Source of the DNA: Vicia villosa
Lineage: Eukaryota; Streptophyta; Magnoliopsida; Fabales; Fabaceae
NCBI RefSeq assembly: GCF_029867415.1
Contig: NW_026705454.1
Span: 124,001-188,000, forward strand
Length of the DNA: 64,000 bases
Direction: 5' to 3'
Part shown: piece after piece, positions 11,286 through 23,372 of the stretch
Layout: the number at the start of each line of letters is the position of its first letter
Numbering within the stretch: position 1 is the first letter of the stretch
Program-made: the position numbers and the translations under genes
The notes under the pieces: generated by a model
What the model was told of the DNA's origin: nothing
The model's database searches: none
What the model saw: only the letters and a program-made list of their open reading frames with translations

Positions 11286-14200
11286 TGTCGCCCTCGGTTT
11301 TTTACCATACCTCTCGTGGAGAGATATACGAACTGACACTCTTCTTTTTTTACTTTTGTGTTTTTGAAAATCAGAGAGTCGCAACTGACTTTTATTTTAT
11401 CCAATTAAGGAAAGGTTTATAAAAGAAACAGAAAAAGACCTTTAAGAGATTTTGGGTAAGGGGGTAGGTTATACAAAGGGAAGGTGTTAGCACCCTTTGT
11501 ATCCATGGTTATCCATGGGCTCTTAATTGTTTAGCTCACTTGTTTAAATCATTTGTCTTGCCTTGAAATGCTTGTATGTGGTCTTAAAATTCATTTTGTG
11601 AATTACTTTGTAATGATCCTTGTGCGGATGTACACAAAGTGTTTTATCTTTCGAAAGATGTTTTGAAAAAAAGAACGTTAACTTCGTAATGATCCTTGTT
11701 TGGATATATACCAAGTATTGTCTTTTTTTTTTTGAAAGTTTTATTTTGAAAAACAATAGTATATGAGACATTTGTTTGTTTGATTTGAGCAAGCAATTAG
11801 GAGGTCTACCCTAAGTTATAAGGTCTTTTCCTATTTCCTTTAGAAAATTCTCCTTTCACCGGATGTAAACGAAAGTTCGATTTTGCATTGAAACAGTAGA
11901 ATTTGATTTTTGATTTTGAAAAGAGTAAAAGAGGGATTACCCTAAGAGGTGCAAGTGTGATTGTGTTTTGATTCATATATTTTATCTTTGAAGTTAGTGA
12001 CCTAACGCTTCAGTTTTTTATTTTTGACATACACGCAGTTTTATATGTACTGGAATTTAAAGTGCGGGAATGTAAAATCCGGAAAGTAAATCTACGCTAT
12101 TACATCGATTGTGCGGGAAATGTAAACTACGCTATTTACATGAATTTGACAACCTATACACTTGATCTAGGAATTTAAATTGCAAGAAAATAAAAGAAAT
12201 ATTTTTGGATTTTTTGTATGATTGATTTTAATTAGAATTAATGCATGATTAATTTAATTAAAATGAGAAAAAGGTAGAAATAAAATTTAAACCTAAAAAT
12301 TAAGTTTGAAATATGTTCAAAATGTTTGTCAATTAATTTTTAAAACAAAACTAATTTTTTTGGAATTTTGAAGTTGATTTTGAATTTATTAAGTTAAATA
12401 ATACCTAATTATGCAAATAATTACATAAATAATTAAAACTTAAAGAGAAAAATATTCTAAATATGTACAAAATTAGTATAAACTATATAAACTAAATTTA
12501 ATATAAAGAACAATTTTTTTATGATTTTTTGATTGGTTGAAATAATTAAAAAGAAAAATATATAAATATATACTAATTAATTAAACAAAATATTTTAATT
12601 ATTAAGAAAAATAAAATATTTTTATATCAAAAAATAATAGATTAAATTATAAACCTAAAAATATTTTTGTTATATTTTTTGGATTTTTTAAACTATTTTT
12701 AATTAATTATTGAAAGAAAATAGAAAAATATATTAGTAGTAATCCTGTGTGGTATTTAATGGAGCCCATGATATGGATGTGTGTTTTGATGCGTTGGATG
12801 TGTCAAGATCATGATCTAATGGATGTAAAAGTGAGGGAACATGATATGATGGTGGGTGACATGCGCTGAATTCAAGGAGAATATATTATCCAGACTGGGA
12901 CCCACGCGCGCAAGGTGGACCAATGGAGGAGCAAAGAGATGCCACGCGTGATGGTCAACTTTTCAACCTTACTATTCATCATCTTCTTCCTTTTACCTGC
13001 GGATTTTGCTGCAGATTTACCTGCGGATTTTGCTTTCAAATCTTCAATCTTTTGAACGACCTACAAAATGAAAATAAAAAAAAAACAAGGGCCACCCAGA
13101 TCACCTAAATGGACCCTTCTAAACATGATAGCGTCGTTAGTTTTGCCATTTGGAGCTTGTATCATGGAGAATGAAAGCTTCACATGTTTGAAGCTCAAAA
13201 ATGGTGGAGCTTCAAAACCACGTTAAAGCTTGCATGTGATCACTCAAATCTACTCTATATCATGCCATGAGTCCATGCAAGTGGTTAGTTTTCATTTTAA
13301 TCAAGCATGCATAAGAAAACGAAAGTTATATGTGTATGTTCATGAAAAACACCATGCATGTGTTATGACTCTCATGGGACCATACAAAGAGTTTATTCTT
13401 ACTCTATACCACCTTAGAAGATGATTGAAAGTGTTTGTTTGTATTGATAATGGTTGGAAAGCATGAAACGGAAATTACAAAGTTATGGAATTTTTTAAGA
13501 ATTCAAGCAACCATGGCTTGATTTTTCCACTCTCTTGCTCTAGGCCTGCTGTACCAGCTCCTTGTGGCAGAGTTGAGTCCATTTTGGTGGCCTTAGCTTA
13601 AGATCAAAGCAAAATAACATTATCCTTTATCATTTCTTTTTCAATTTAATTTTAAATGTAATAAAATTAAACCAAAAAAGAAACAAAAATGCTATGGGCC
13701 TTGGCTTGGCGTGGGAGGCCCTTCACATTATGGGGAACATATTTGGATCATGAAAATTTGGTCTCTTTTGGAAAAAAACATTTTTGATCAATGTTGATTT
13801 CATGCATTTTCTCAAAAAATAGCCAACTTCAACAAGGCATAAATCCCTCAATTTTTATCATATGAAGAAGTTCTTATACTTTTTGGAAACCTCAAGATGT
13901 CCTCTACAAGCCACTTTGGAAACTTTTTTTCATTTGGAGAAGTTATCTTGATGTTATGGCCTTTGACAAAAAACCACTTTTTGTTGACTTTTAAAATGAC
14001 CTGTAATGTCTTGGTTCATATTTTTCAAATGGTGAATCTAATGACCATGGGACCAATTGCATTTGAAAGATAACTGAATTTCCTTCAAAATGAGCTTTGG
14101 TTTGAATTTTTTGGATGAAGGATGAGAGAGTTATGACCAGTCAAAGTTCAGTTGACTTTTTAGGAGAAAACCCTAATTTTGAAACTTAGGGTTTTGTTGA

Positions 14201-14981
14201 TTTTTTATCTTTCCTTGATGAATTATGATCAACCAATGATCAAATGATGAATCTTTTGACAAAATATGGATGTTGACAAAAAATTTCATTTTTGACTGTC
14301 TGTTGACTTTTTTGGTCAAACGGGTCGTCTGTTGACTGTTTGAGCTGCTGACTGTGCGTCTGAGCGAATTGAAGTTTGAAAATTTGTATGGTGGTACTTT
14401 GAGATATATGGAGGTCCATGAAATCCATTTGAGGTCTCAAAAACTTGTTCTCCTGAAAAAACAAGAAACCCTAGTTAGGGACTGTTCGTGTAGGAGACAG
14501 TTAAGCGTACCTGATTTTTGTGCAGTGCTGAGTCTCTGCTAATCATGTGATTATCAGAAGACTTCTAGAACAAAAATCTTGGAATTTTGAAATGCAAAAG
14601 ATTGATTTGATTGATGGTACAAAACACGGAGAATCGTGCTGTCAGCGGGTTTGACTGTCAACTCGTCGTTACAAGTACAGTCTGAATCCCCAGACTCTGC
14701 GCCTGCAAAAAATTTAATTCTCTACCAATTGCGTCAGTACTATTTATCTGCAAATAAATCTCAAATAAACAGTGTGTGTGAAGTGATAAACAGTAATTGG
14801 CGTTTGTGTAAGAATAAATTCAACAGCGAACCAAAATACCGTATAAGAAAAATTCTAAAAACCGAGTATTCATAAAAATCAGGATATTTGGGGAATAAAA
14901 AATCCAAGATTATATGAAGCTCTTAATTTTTAGACAGAAGTTTTCTTGAAAAAAGATGCGGGCAAATTTTGGGGTATGACA
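11286..14981 (-). repeat. 5' LTR of the Ogre element (3696 bp)
   Basis: On the minus strand it begins TGTCATACCCCAAAATTTG (14981 downward) and ends ...GGGCGACA at 11286, followed by the primer site. The very long LTR is typical of Ogre. Inside are AT-rich segments (about 12200-12730) and several TTGAC motifs between about 13980 and 14660. The small ORFs in it look like chance frames and are not annotated. Confidence 0.92.
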
Positions 14982-15335
14982 TATATCATAAGCAGTTTCC
15001 CTGTTAGATATCTTCTCATATTCAGCATGAGAGATAGCATTCAGCAAAATAGTCCTACACTTATGATGATTTTTGAATTGCTTCTTTTGATCATCATTCA
15101 TTTCTTGTCTTGTAAGCTTTACACCAGTAGCTTTCACTGGATGTTTGTAACCATCCATCAGAAGATCCCATAAGTCACCATCTAGACCAAGGAAGTAACT
15201 TTCAAGTTTGTCTTACCAGTATTCAAAATTTTCACCATCAAATACTGGTGGTCTAGTATAACCATTGTTACCATTTCCATTGTGTTGCTCAGCAGAGCCA
15301 GATGTAGATGTATGAATTGGATCTTCACCAGCCAT
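14982..15335 (-). pseudogene. N-terminal gag fragment of Sirevirus E3, cut by the Ogre
   Basis: Read downward from Met at 15335. The start carries the PPVFDGENFEYW motif, followed by an in-frame TAA directly after the Trp. It continues as MDGYKHPVKATGVKLTRQEM...NAISHAEYEKISNRETAYDI and then stops at the Ogre LTR border. It is about 80-90% identical by eye to the gag of E2 at 16695-17050 on the other strand. The Ogre insertion removed it from the rest of E3. The bases after 14981 are E3 sequence, so an ORF that joins them to Ogre sequence is chimeric. Confidence 0.9.
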
Positions 15336-15392
15336 CTTGACTTAAGCGTTTTTCTCTTCCTGAATCTTTTCTAAACACGGTTAAGTGCTTGC
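15336..15392 (-). other. Leader fragment of Sirevirus E3 and E2 target site
   Basis: Reverse complement of the Sirevirus leader that follows the primer site in E2 (compare 16637-16694). It ends at cttgc (15388-15392), directly before the E2 LTR, so E2 inserted into the E3 leader. The matching right-hand duplication is missing because the right border of E2 has been deleted. Confidence 0.85.
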
Positions 15393-16608
15393 TGTTAGAA
15401 CAAGAATTGTTCTGATCAATAATCTTAGTTTTGATGATAACAATGTATATGAATTTTGCTCAAGATAATGTGGTACTCTAATACATTGCAATTTCCCTTT
15501 CAGGAAACATATAAAGAGTATGCACAAATCAGCGCTCAGAAGCTTTGACTCAGAAGGTTCAGCATGCAACATCAGAACATGGTCTGGCAAGACATCAGAA
15601 GATGGTCAAGGCAGAATCAGAACATGGGTCTATGGAAGCATCAGAAGAACTTGAGATCAGAAGCAGAAGCACTGAAGTTCTCATGGTATCACGCTCAGAA
15701 GCACTTCAAGGTCAGAAGACAAGAAGATGCTATGCACCAAGCTGTTTGACTCTGATGATATTCAAACGTTGTATACACAAACATCAGATCAGAAGAAAGT
15801 ACAGGTGGCAGGCTACGCTGACTGACAAAAGGAACGTTGGAAGCTATTAAAGGCAACGTCAGTAGACACAGCGTGAACAAGGCTCGAGGTAGTTGACAAA
15901 AGCGTGAAACATTAAATGCAATGTTGTACGGAATACGCAAAGCATTAAATGCTCCCAACGGTCATCTTCTCAAACGCCTATATAAATGAAGTTCTGATGA
16001 GAAGCAATGTTACTAATTCTGGACGAATTCTGTTAATATTAACTTGCTGAAACGCTGTTCAAATCAAAGCTCTCAAACTTCATCTTCATCAAAGCTCACT
16101 ACATTGCTGTTGTAATATATTAGTGAGATTAAGCTTAAACGTTAAGAGAAATATCACTGTTGTGATTATAGCTTTTCAGAAGCATTTGTAATACTCTTAG
16201 AATTGATTACATTAATTTGTAAGTAACTAGAGTGATCAAGTGTTGATCAGGATACTCTAGGAAGTCTTAGCTTGTGTCTAAGTAGTTGTAATTAGAGTGA
16301 TCACGTGGTGGTTAGGATACTCTAAGAAAGTCTTAGCTTGTGTCTAAGCATTTGTTCCTAGAGTGATCAGGTTGTGATCAGGATACTCTAGAAGACTTAG
16401 TCGTGGGCTAAGTGGAAAACCATTGTAATCTGTTGTGATTAGTGGATTAAATCCTCAGGTGAGGTAAATCACTCCGTGGGGGTGGACTGGAGTAGTTTAG
16501 TTAACAACGAACCAGGATAAAAATAACTGTGCAAATTGTTTTTATCGTTCAAGTTTTTAGACTACACTTATTCAAACCCCCCCTTTCTAAGTGTTTTTCT
16601 ATCCTTCA
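15393..16608 (+). repeat. 5' LTR of Sirevirus E2 (1216 bp)
   Basis: TGTTAGAACAAG...TATCCTTCA, TG...CA ended. TATA box tataaat-type at 15979-15987. Tandem units of about 60 bp (gagtgatca...actctag...gtcttag) lie at about 16220-16410. Confidence 0.93.
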
Positions 16609-16610
16609 AT

Positions 16611-16622
16611 TGGCATCAGAGC
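16611..16622 (+). other. Primer binding site, tRNA-Met type
   Basis: tggcatcagagc, two bases after the LTR end. The standard copia form is TGGTATCAGAGC, so one base differs. Confidence 0.85.
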
Positions 16623-16694
16623 GCCGGTTCTAAGGTGCAAGCACTTAACCGTGTTTAGAAAAGATTCAGGAAGAGAAAAACGCTTCAGTAAAAG

Positions 16695-18550
16695 ATGGCT
16701 AGTGAAGTTCAAACAAATCCAACTGCATCTAGATCTGGCTCTGCTGAGCAATACAATGGTAACATTGGTTATACTAGACCACCAGTATTTGATGGTGAAA
16801 ACTTTGAATACTGGAAAGATAAAGTGGAAAGTTACTTTCTTGGTCTAGATGGTGAACTATGGGTCTTCTGATGGATGGTTACAAACATCCAGTGAAAGCT
16901 AGTGGCGTAAAGCTTACGAGGCAAGAATTGGATGATGATCAGAAGAAGCTTTTCAAGAATCATCATAAATGTAGGACTGTTTTGCTGAATGCTATCTCTC
17001 ATGCTGAGTATGAGAAGATATCTAACAGGGAAACTGCCCATGATATATATGAGTCATTGAAAATGACCCATGAGGGAAATGCTCAAGTCAAGGAGACTAA
17101 AGCTCTTGCTCTAATCCAGAAATATGAAGCCTTCAAGATGGAGGATGATGAAGATATTGAGAAGATGTTCTCAAGATTTCAAACTCTAACTGCTGGATTA
17201 AGAGTTCTGGATAAAGGCTACACCAAGGCTGATCATGTAAAGAAGATTATCAGAAGCTTACCCAGAAGATGGGGTCCAATGGTAACAGCATTCAAGATTG
17301 CAAAGAATCTGAATGAAGTTTCTTTGGAAGAGCTTATCAGTGCCTTGAGAAGCCATGAAATAGAGCTGGATGCAAACGAGCCTCAAAAGAAAGGTAAGTC
17401 TATTGCATTAAAATCTAATGTTAAAAAATGCACTAACGCTTTTCAGTCTAGAGAAGAAGATCCTGAAGAATCAAAATCTGAAGAAGAAGATGAACTGTCC
17501 ATGATCTCCAAAAGGGTAAACCAACTCTGGAAGAGCAAGCAAAGGAAGTTCAGAGGCTTCAGAAGCTCAAAGAGATTTGAACGAGGAGAAACATCTGGTG
17601 ACAGAAGATCTGACAAGAAGAAGGCTGTCTGCTATGAGTGCAATGAGCCTGGACATTACAAGAACGAGTGTCCAAAACTTCAGAAGGAGAATCCCAAGAA
17701 GAAGTTTCATAAGAAGAAAGGTCTTATAGCAACATGGGATGATTCTGAATCAGAATCAGAATCAGACTCTGAAGGAGAGCAGGCCAACTTCGCGCCGATG
17801 GCTACAGAAGATGATGGATCAGAATCTACATCAGAATCAGATTCTGAAGAGGTATTTTCTGAACTATCTAGAGAAGAGTTAGTTTCCAGTTTAACAGAAC
17901 TTCTGGAACTCAAGGCTCATCTTAGTATCAAATACAAAAAGCTGAAGAAGCAGTTTGAATTGGAAACTAAGAAGCTGGAAGTGGAAAATTCTGAACTGAA
18001 GGAAAAAGTTTTAAATCTATCCAAAGATAGTGGATCTCCTTCTGTAACAGGAAAATCCATTCCTAGCATGAATCATATTCTGAAAGAATATGACTCGAGC
18101 TTCAAAAAGTTCTTATCTAGAAGTATTGGCAGAAGTCATCTTGCTTCTATGATATATGGTGTTTCTGGAAACAGAAGGTTTGGTTTTGGCTATGAGGGTG
18201 ATACCTCACATAAATTTGAACCTATTGATGATCTGAAGATCACATACAAGCCATTGTATGATCAATTCAAATATGGCCATGCTCATGATATTAGGCTCAC
18301 TTCACATGCACAGAAGTTTAACACTGTTCACACCAAGAAGCATGTGACACATCCTAAGAAATATCATGCTGACAAACCTAGAGAATATCATGCTGTTCCT
18401 CCTGTTAAATATTTTGCTAAACCCAAGTTCAATCAGAACTTGAGGAGAACTAACAAGAAAGGACCCAAGAAATTGTGGGTACCTAAGGAGAAGATAATTT
18501 CTGTTGCAGATATCCTTGGCGGCAAAGAGGACAAAAAGCAAAATGTCATG
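16695..18550 (+). pseudogene. Sirevirus E2 gag with zinc knuckle, frameshifted
   Basis: Starts at Met 16695 with PPVFDGENFEYWKDKVESYF. A one-base loss near 16862 (compare the E3 copy at about 15170) shifts the frame, which then runs open to 18619. The core is a UBN2-type copia gag (MTHEGNAQVKETKALALIQKYE, then FSRFQTLTAGL). A CCHC knuckle, CYECNEPGHYKNEC, lies at about 17630-17671. An acidic Ser/Glu-rich segment (about 17740-17870) and a Leu/Lys coiled-coil-like stretch (about 17870-18020) follow. Near 18541 the frame changes relative to protease, consistent with a small indel compared with E1. The last about 25 residues of the open frame are protease sequence read out of frame. Confidence 0.88.
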
Positions 18551-20825
18551 GTACCTGGACTCTGGGTGCTCGCGACACATGACGGGAAGAAGGTCTACAT
18601 TCCAAGACCTGGTGCTTAAACCAAGTGGAGAAGTCAAGTTTGGAAGAGATCAGAAGGGCAAAATAATTGGCTCTGGAACCATAAGTCTTGGTAACTCTCC
18701 TTCCATAACTAATGTACTTCTTGTAGAAGGATTAACGCATAACTTATTGTCCATAAGTCAATTAAGTGACAATGGTTATGATATAATCTTCAATCAAAAG
18801 TCTTGCAAGGCTGTAAGTCAGAAGGATGGCTCAATCCTATTTACAGGCAAGAGAAAGAACAACATGTATAAGACAGATCTTCAGGATCTTAAGAATCAGA
18901 AGGTGACTTGTCTTATGTCTGTTTCTGAAGAGCAATGGGTCTGGCACAGAAGATTAGGTCATGCTAGTTTGAGAAAGATTTCTCAGATTAACAAACTAAA
19001 TCTTGTCAGAGGACTCCCTAATCTGAAATACAAATCAGATGCTCTTTGTGAAGCATGTCAGAAGGGCAAGTTCTCTAAACCTACATTCAAATCTAAGAAC
19101 GTTGTTTCTTCCTCAAGGCCGTTAGAACTCTTGCACATTGATCTGTTTGGCCCAGTCAAAACAGCATCTGTCAGAGGGAAGAAATATGGATTAGTCATCG
19201 TAGATGATTATAGCCGCTGGACATGGGTAAAGTTCTTGAAACACAAGGATGAGTCTCATTCAGTGTTCTTTGAATTCTGCACTCAGATCCAAACTGAGAA
19301 GGAGTGTAAAATCATAAAGGTCAGAAGTGATCATGGTGGTGAATTTGAGAACAAATTCTTTGAGGAGTTCTTCAAAGAAAATGGTATTGCCCATGATTTC
19401 TCTTGTCCTAGAACTCCACAGCAAAATGGAGTTGTAGAGCGAAAGAATAAGACTCTACAAGAAATGGCTAGAACCATGATCAATGAAACCAATATGGCTA
19501 AGCATTTCTGGGCAGAAGCAATAAACACTGCGTGTTATATTCAGAATAGAATCTCTATAAGACCTATTCTAAATAAGACTCCTTATGAATTGTGGAAGAA
19601 CAGAAAGCCCAACATTTCATATTTTCATCCTTTTGGATGTGTATGTTTTATTCTGAATACTAAAGATCATCTTGGTAAGTTTGATTCTAAGGCACAAAAG
19701 TGTTTCCTTCTTGGATATTCTGAAGGCTCTAAAGGCTACAGAGTATACAATACTGAAACATTGATTGTAGAAGAATCAATCAATATCAGGTTTGATGATA
19801 AGCTTGGTCTTGAAAAACCAAAGCAGTTTGAGAATTTTGCAGATTTTGATATTGATATCTCAGAAGTTGAAGAACCAAGAAGAAAAGTTTCAGAAGCTGA
19901 AAACCAAAGCAGCAAAGAATCAGAAGATCAAGTTGCTGCATCCTTGGAAAATCTGAGTAGTTCTGAAGAACCAACTATCAGAAGATCATCTAGACTCACA
20001 TCTGCTCACTCAGAAGATGTCATTATTGGAAAGAAAGATGATCCTATCAGAACAAGAGCATTCCTCAAGAACAATGCTGAATGTCAATTAGGTCTGGTTT
20101 CTCTGATCGAGCCAACTTCTGTTGATCAAGCTCTAGAAGATACAGACTGGATAATTGCCATGCAAGAAGAGTTAAATCAGTTTACAAGGAATGATGTTTG
20201 GGATCTTGTTCCAAGACCTAAAGGATTCAATATTATAGGAACAAAATGGGTTTTCAGAAACAAGCTGAGTGAGAAAGGTGAAGTGGTAAGAAACAAAGCC
20301 AGACTGGTGGCTCAAGGTTATAGTCAGCAAGAAGGGATTGACTACACAGAAACCTTTGCACCAGTGGCCAGGTTAGAATCTATTCGTCTATTAATTTCTT
20401 TTGCCACTCAACACAACATCACTCTTTATCAGATGGATGTCAAGAGTGCCTTCTTAAATGGTTATATAGATGAAGAAGTTTATGTCCATCAACCTCCTGG
20501 TTTTGAAGACTCCAAGTCTCCAAATCATGTTTTTAAATTAAAGAAATCATTATACGGATTGAAGCAAGCTCCTAGAGCTTGGTATGAACGTTTGAGTTCT
20601 TTCCTTCTGGAAAATGGTTTCACTAGAGGAAAAGTGGACACTACTCTATTCTGTAAAACATTTAAAAAGGATATTTTAATTTGTCAAATATATGTTGATG
20701 ATATTATCTTTGGAACATCTAATGCTACACTTGGAAAAGAGTTTGCCGAGTCTATGCAGGCTGAATTTGAAATGAGCACAACAATGGGGTTCAAGAGATG
20801 CTGGCCAAGATCCTATCAAAGCTAG
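18543..20825 (+). pseudogene. Sirevirus E2 protease-integrase-partial RT, C-terminally deleted
   Basis: Collinear with E1 pol from the WYLDSG protease site through the HHCC zinc site, the integrase core (VRSDHGGEFEN, GVVERKN) and RT up to YVDDIIFGTSNATLG. Directly after FEMS (20776) the sequence jumps to 3' untranslated Sirevirus sequence, giving a short unrelated tail that ends at 20825. The last part of RT, all of RNase H and the downstream small ORF are gone, about 1.7-1.8 kb compared with E1. Integrase acids are present. No RNase H means it cannot complete reverse transcription by itself. Confidence 0.9.
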
Positions 20826-21833
20826 GGTCATCTTAGATTGATTCTTAGTTGTTTTGTTTTTGCTTTTGCTGCATCTGTTTTTGTGCATCTGGTCTTCCTT
20901 CTCTTTGTGTACTTCTGTACTTGTCTGTTTGAACTTCAATGAAAATCATCCTTTTCTTCCGTGTGTTTCTTTTTGTTTTCATCTGAATCTTTTATGTTTT
21001 TGATGTTATGACAAAAAGGGGGAAAAATATGTGATAAATGATCTGATTTAATCAGTTGCTTTACTAACAGAACTTGCAAAGTTCTATGTTGTTAAGTTGT
21101 GTTGATGCAGGAATTGAAGATCCTCTTTAAAAGATCAACATGAGAAGCAACAAGATGAATCAAGTTCTTGGATTCTTGAAGCAAGCTGAGTGCTATGAAG
21201 CTTCAGAATCAGAAGCAGAAGCAAGAAGGAAGAATGTTCAGATATTCTGATGATAGAATATGTTCTGATACATTCTATATTGGCTTATATGGCTCTGATA
21301 CATATTATGTGTTCTGAAACATATTTTATGTTCTGATTCATTCATGCTGACTTTTGTCGTTTAGTTTTGTTCTGTAACATTTCAGGATGTAGAGATGCTC
21401 TGATGATGCTCTGGTACATTCAACAAATGTTCTGATACAATCTAGCATGAAGTGATGAAAAAAGAAATTCAAGTTCTGAAGCTGTCCGATGGAAGCAGAA
21501 GTCAGAAGATGTGAATGTTCTGAAGATCTAAAGAAATTCAAGTTCTGAAGCTGTCCTATGGAAGCAGAAATCAGAAGTCATGAATGTTCTGAAGATCAAG
21601 CACTGTGAACGTCTCTACTGAAATACTCAGGGAAGTCTTTTATATATAAAATTCTTCTAGTATTAATTTCAGGGGGAGATTATTCATCTCAGGGGGAGAA
21701 TGTCAATCTCAGGGGGAGACATATTCACATGCTTATGCTATAGCTGTGTAAATTCTCTTTAGCCGTCTGCTCTTTCTGATCGCAAATTCATATCATTTAT
21801 ATATGTTTTTGTCATCATCAAAAAGGGGGAGAT
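20826..21833 (+). other. 3' untranslated region of E2 with polypurine blocks
   Basis: Matches the E1 tail from about 4005: a purine block near 21013, two 70 bp-type units (about 21465-21600), agggggaga copies at 21671-21720 and the final tract before 21834. No gene is seen. Confidence 0.8.
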
Positions 21834-22790
21834 TGTTAGAACAAGAATTGTTCTGATCAATAATCTTAGTTTTGATGATAACAATGTATATGAATTTTGC
21901 TCAAGATAATGTGGTACTCTAATACATTGCAATTTCCCTTTCAGGAAATATATAAAGAGTATGCACAAATCAGCGCTCAGAAGCTTTGACTCAGAAGGTT
22001 CAGCATGCAACATCAGAACATGGTCTGGCAAGACATCAGAAGATGGTCAAGGCAGAATCAGAACATGGGTCTATGGAAGCATCAGAAGAACTTGAGATCA
22101 GAAGCAGAAGCACTGAAGTTCTCATGGTATCACGCTCAGAAGCACTTCAAGGTCAGAAGACAAGAAGATGCTATGCACCAAGCTGTTTGACTCTGATGAT
22201 ATTCAAACGTTGTATACACAAACATCATATCAGAAGAAAGTACAGGTGGCAGGCTACGCTGACTGACAAAAGGAACGTTGGAAGCTATTAAAGGCAACAT
22301 CCGTAGACACAGCGTGAACAAGGCTCGAGGTAGTTGACAAAAGCGTGAAACATTAAATGCAATGCTGTACGGAATACGCAAAGCATTAAATGCTCCCAAC
22401 GGTCATCTTCTCAAACGCCTATATAAATGAAGTTCTGATGAGAAGCAATGTTACTAATTCTGGACGAATTCTGTTAATATTAACTTGCTGAAACGCTGTT
22501 CAAATCAAAGCTCTCAAACTTCATCTTCATCAAAGCTCACTACATTGCTGTTGTAATATATTAGTGAGATTAAGCTTAAACGTTAAGAGAAATATCACTG
22601 TTGTGATTATAGCTTTTCAGAAGCATTTGTAATACTCTTAGAATTGATTACATTAATTTGTAAGTAACTAGAGTGATCAAGTGTTGATCAGGATACTCTA
22701 GGAAGTCTTAGCTTGTGTCTAAGCAGTTGTAATTAGAGTGATCACGTGGTGGTCAGGATACTCTAAGAAAGTCTTAGCTTGTGTCTAAGC
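21834..22790 (+). repeat. Truncated 3' LTR of Sirevirus E2
   Basis: Matches the first 957 bp of the 5' LTR with a handful of substitutions, then stops abruptly at the inverted junction at 22789-22795. The last about 260 bp, including the CA end, and the right target duplication are missing. Confidence 0.92.
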
Positions 22791-23372
22791 GTTTGAGAAG
22801 ATGACCGTTGGGAGCATTTAATGCTTTGCGTGATCCGTACAACATTGCATTTAATGTTTCACTCTTTTGTCAACTACCTCGAGCCTTGCTTTCGCTGTGT
22901 ATACTGACGTTGCCTTTAATAGCTACTAACGTTCCTTTTGTCAGTCAGCATAGCCTGCCATCTTGTACTTGCTTCTGATCTGATGTTTGTGTAAACAACG
23001 TTTGAATATCATCAGAGTCAAACAGCTTGGTGCAGAGCATCTTCTTGTCTTCTGACCTTGAAGTGCTTCTTAGCGTGATACCATGAGAACTTCAGTGCTT
23101 CTGCTTCTGATCTCAAGTCCTTCTGATGCTTCCATAGACCATGTTGGGATTCTGCTTGACCATCTTCTGATGTCTTGCCAGACCATGTTCTGATGTTGCA
23201 TGCTGAACCTTCTGAGTCAGTGATTCTTGCGCTGATTTTGTGCATACTCTTTATGTGATTCCTGAAATGGAAATTGCATAGGATTAGAGTACCACATTAT
23301 CTCATACAAAATTCATATACATTGTTATCATCAAAACTAAGAATATTGATCAGAACAAATCTTGTTCTAATA
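22789..23372 (-). repeat. Inverted half LTR, outer part of the 5' LTR of Sirevirus E3
   Basis: Reverse complement of LTR bases 1-584. The outer end at 23372 reads TATTAGAACAAG on the minus strand, one base off the family start TGTTAG. Orientation and position fit the missing 5' LTR of E3, whose gag is at 14982-15335. Its inner half and primer site are deleted. Confidence 0.88.

Larger units (their letters stand above)
6513..14981 (-). mobile_element. Tat/Ogre-type Ty3-gypsy retrotransposon, 5' part
   Basis: Minus-strand element read from 14981 downward: 5' LTR (14981-11286), tRNA-Arg-type primer site (11281-11263), leader, ORF1 (10595-9243), then gag-protease (9004-6513). At 6512/6513 it is interrupted by Sirevirus E1, and its pol lies outside the window. 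The very long LTR, the extra ORF before gag and the primer site are Ogre hallmarks. It sits inside gag of Sirevirus E3: the LTR starts at 14981 and E3 gag sequence begins at 14982, with atata as the likely target duplication. Confidence 0.92.
15393..22790 (+). mobile_element. Sirevirus-type Ty1/copia element E2, internally deleted
   Basis: 5' LTR (15393-16608), tRNA-Met-type primer site (16611-16622), gag (16695 on), protease-integrase-RT to 20776, a deletion, the 3' untranslated tail, and a 3' LTR from 21834 broken at about 22790. The two LTRs look about 99% identical by eye over the shared 957 bp, so the insertion is fairly recent. The element needs proteins from other copies: gag has a frameshift, pol is cut, and the 3' LTR is incomplete. 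Confidence 0.93.

Noticed and set aside
11544..14875. Several 60-80 residue frames
   Set aside because: All within the Ogre LTR, with AT-rich or low-complexity content and no domain.
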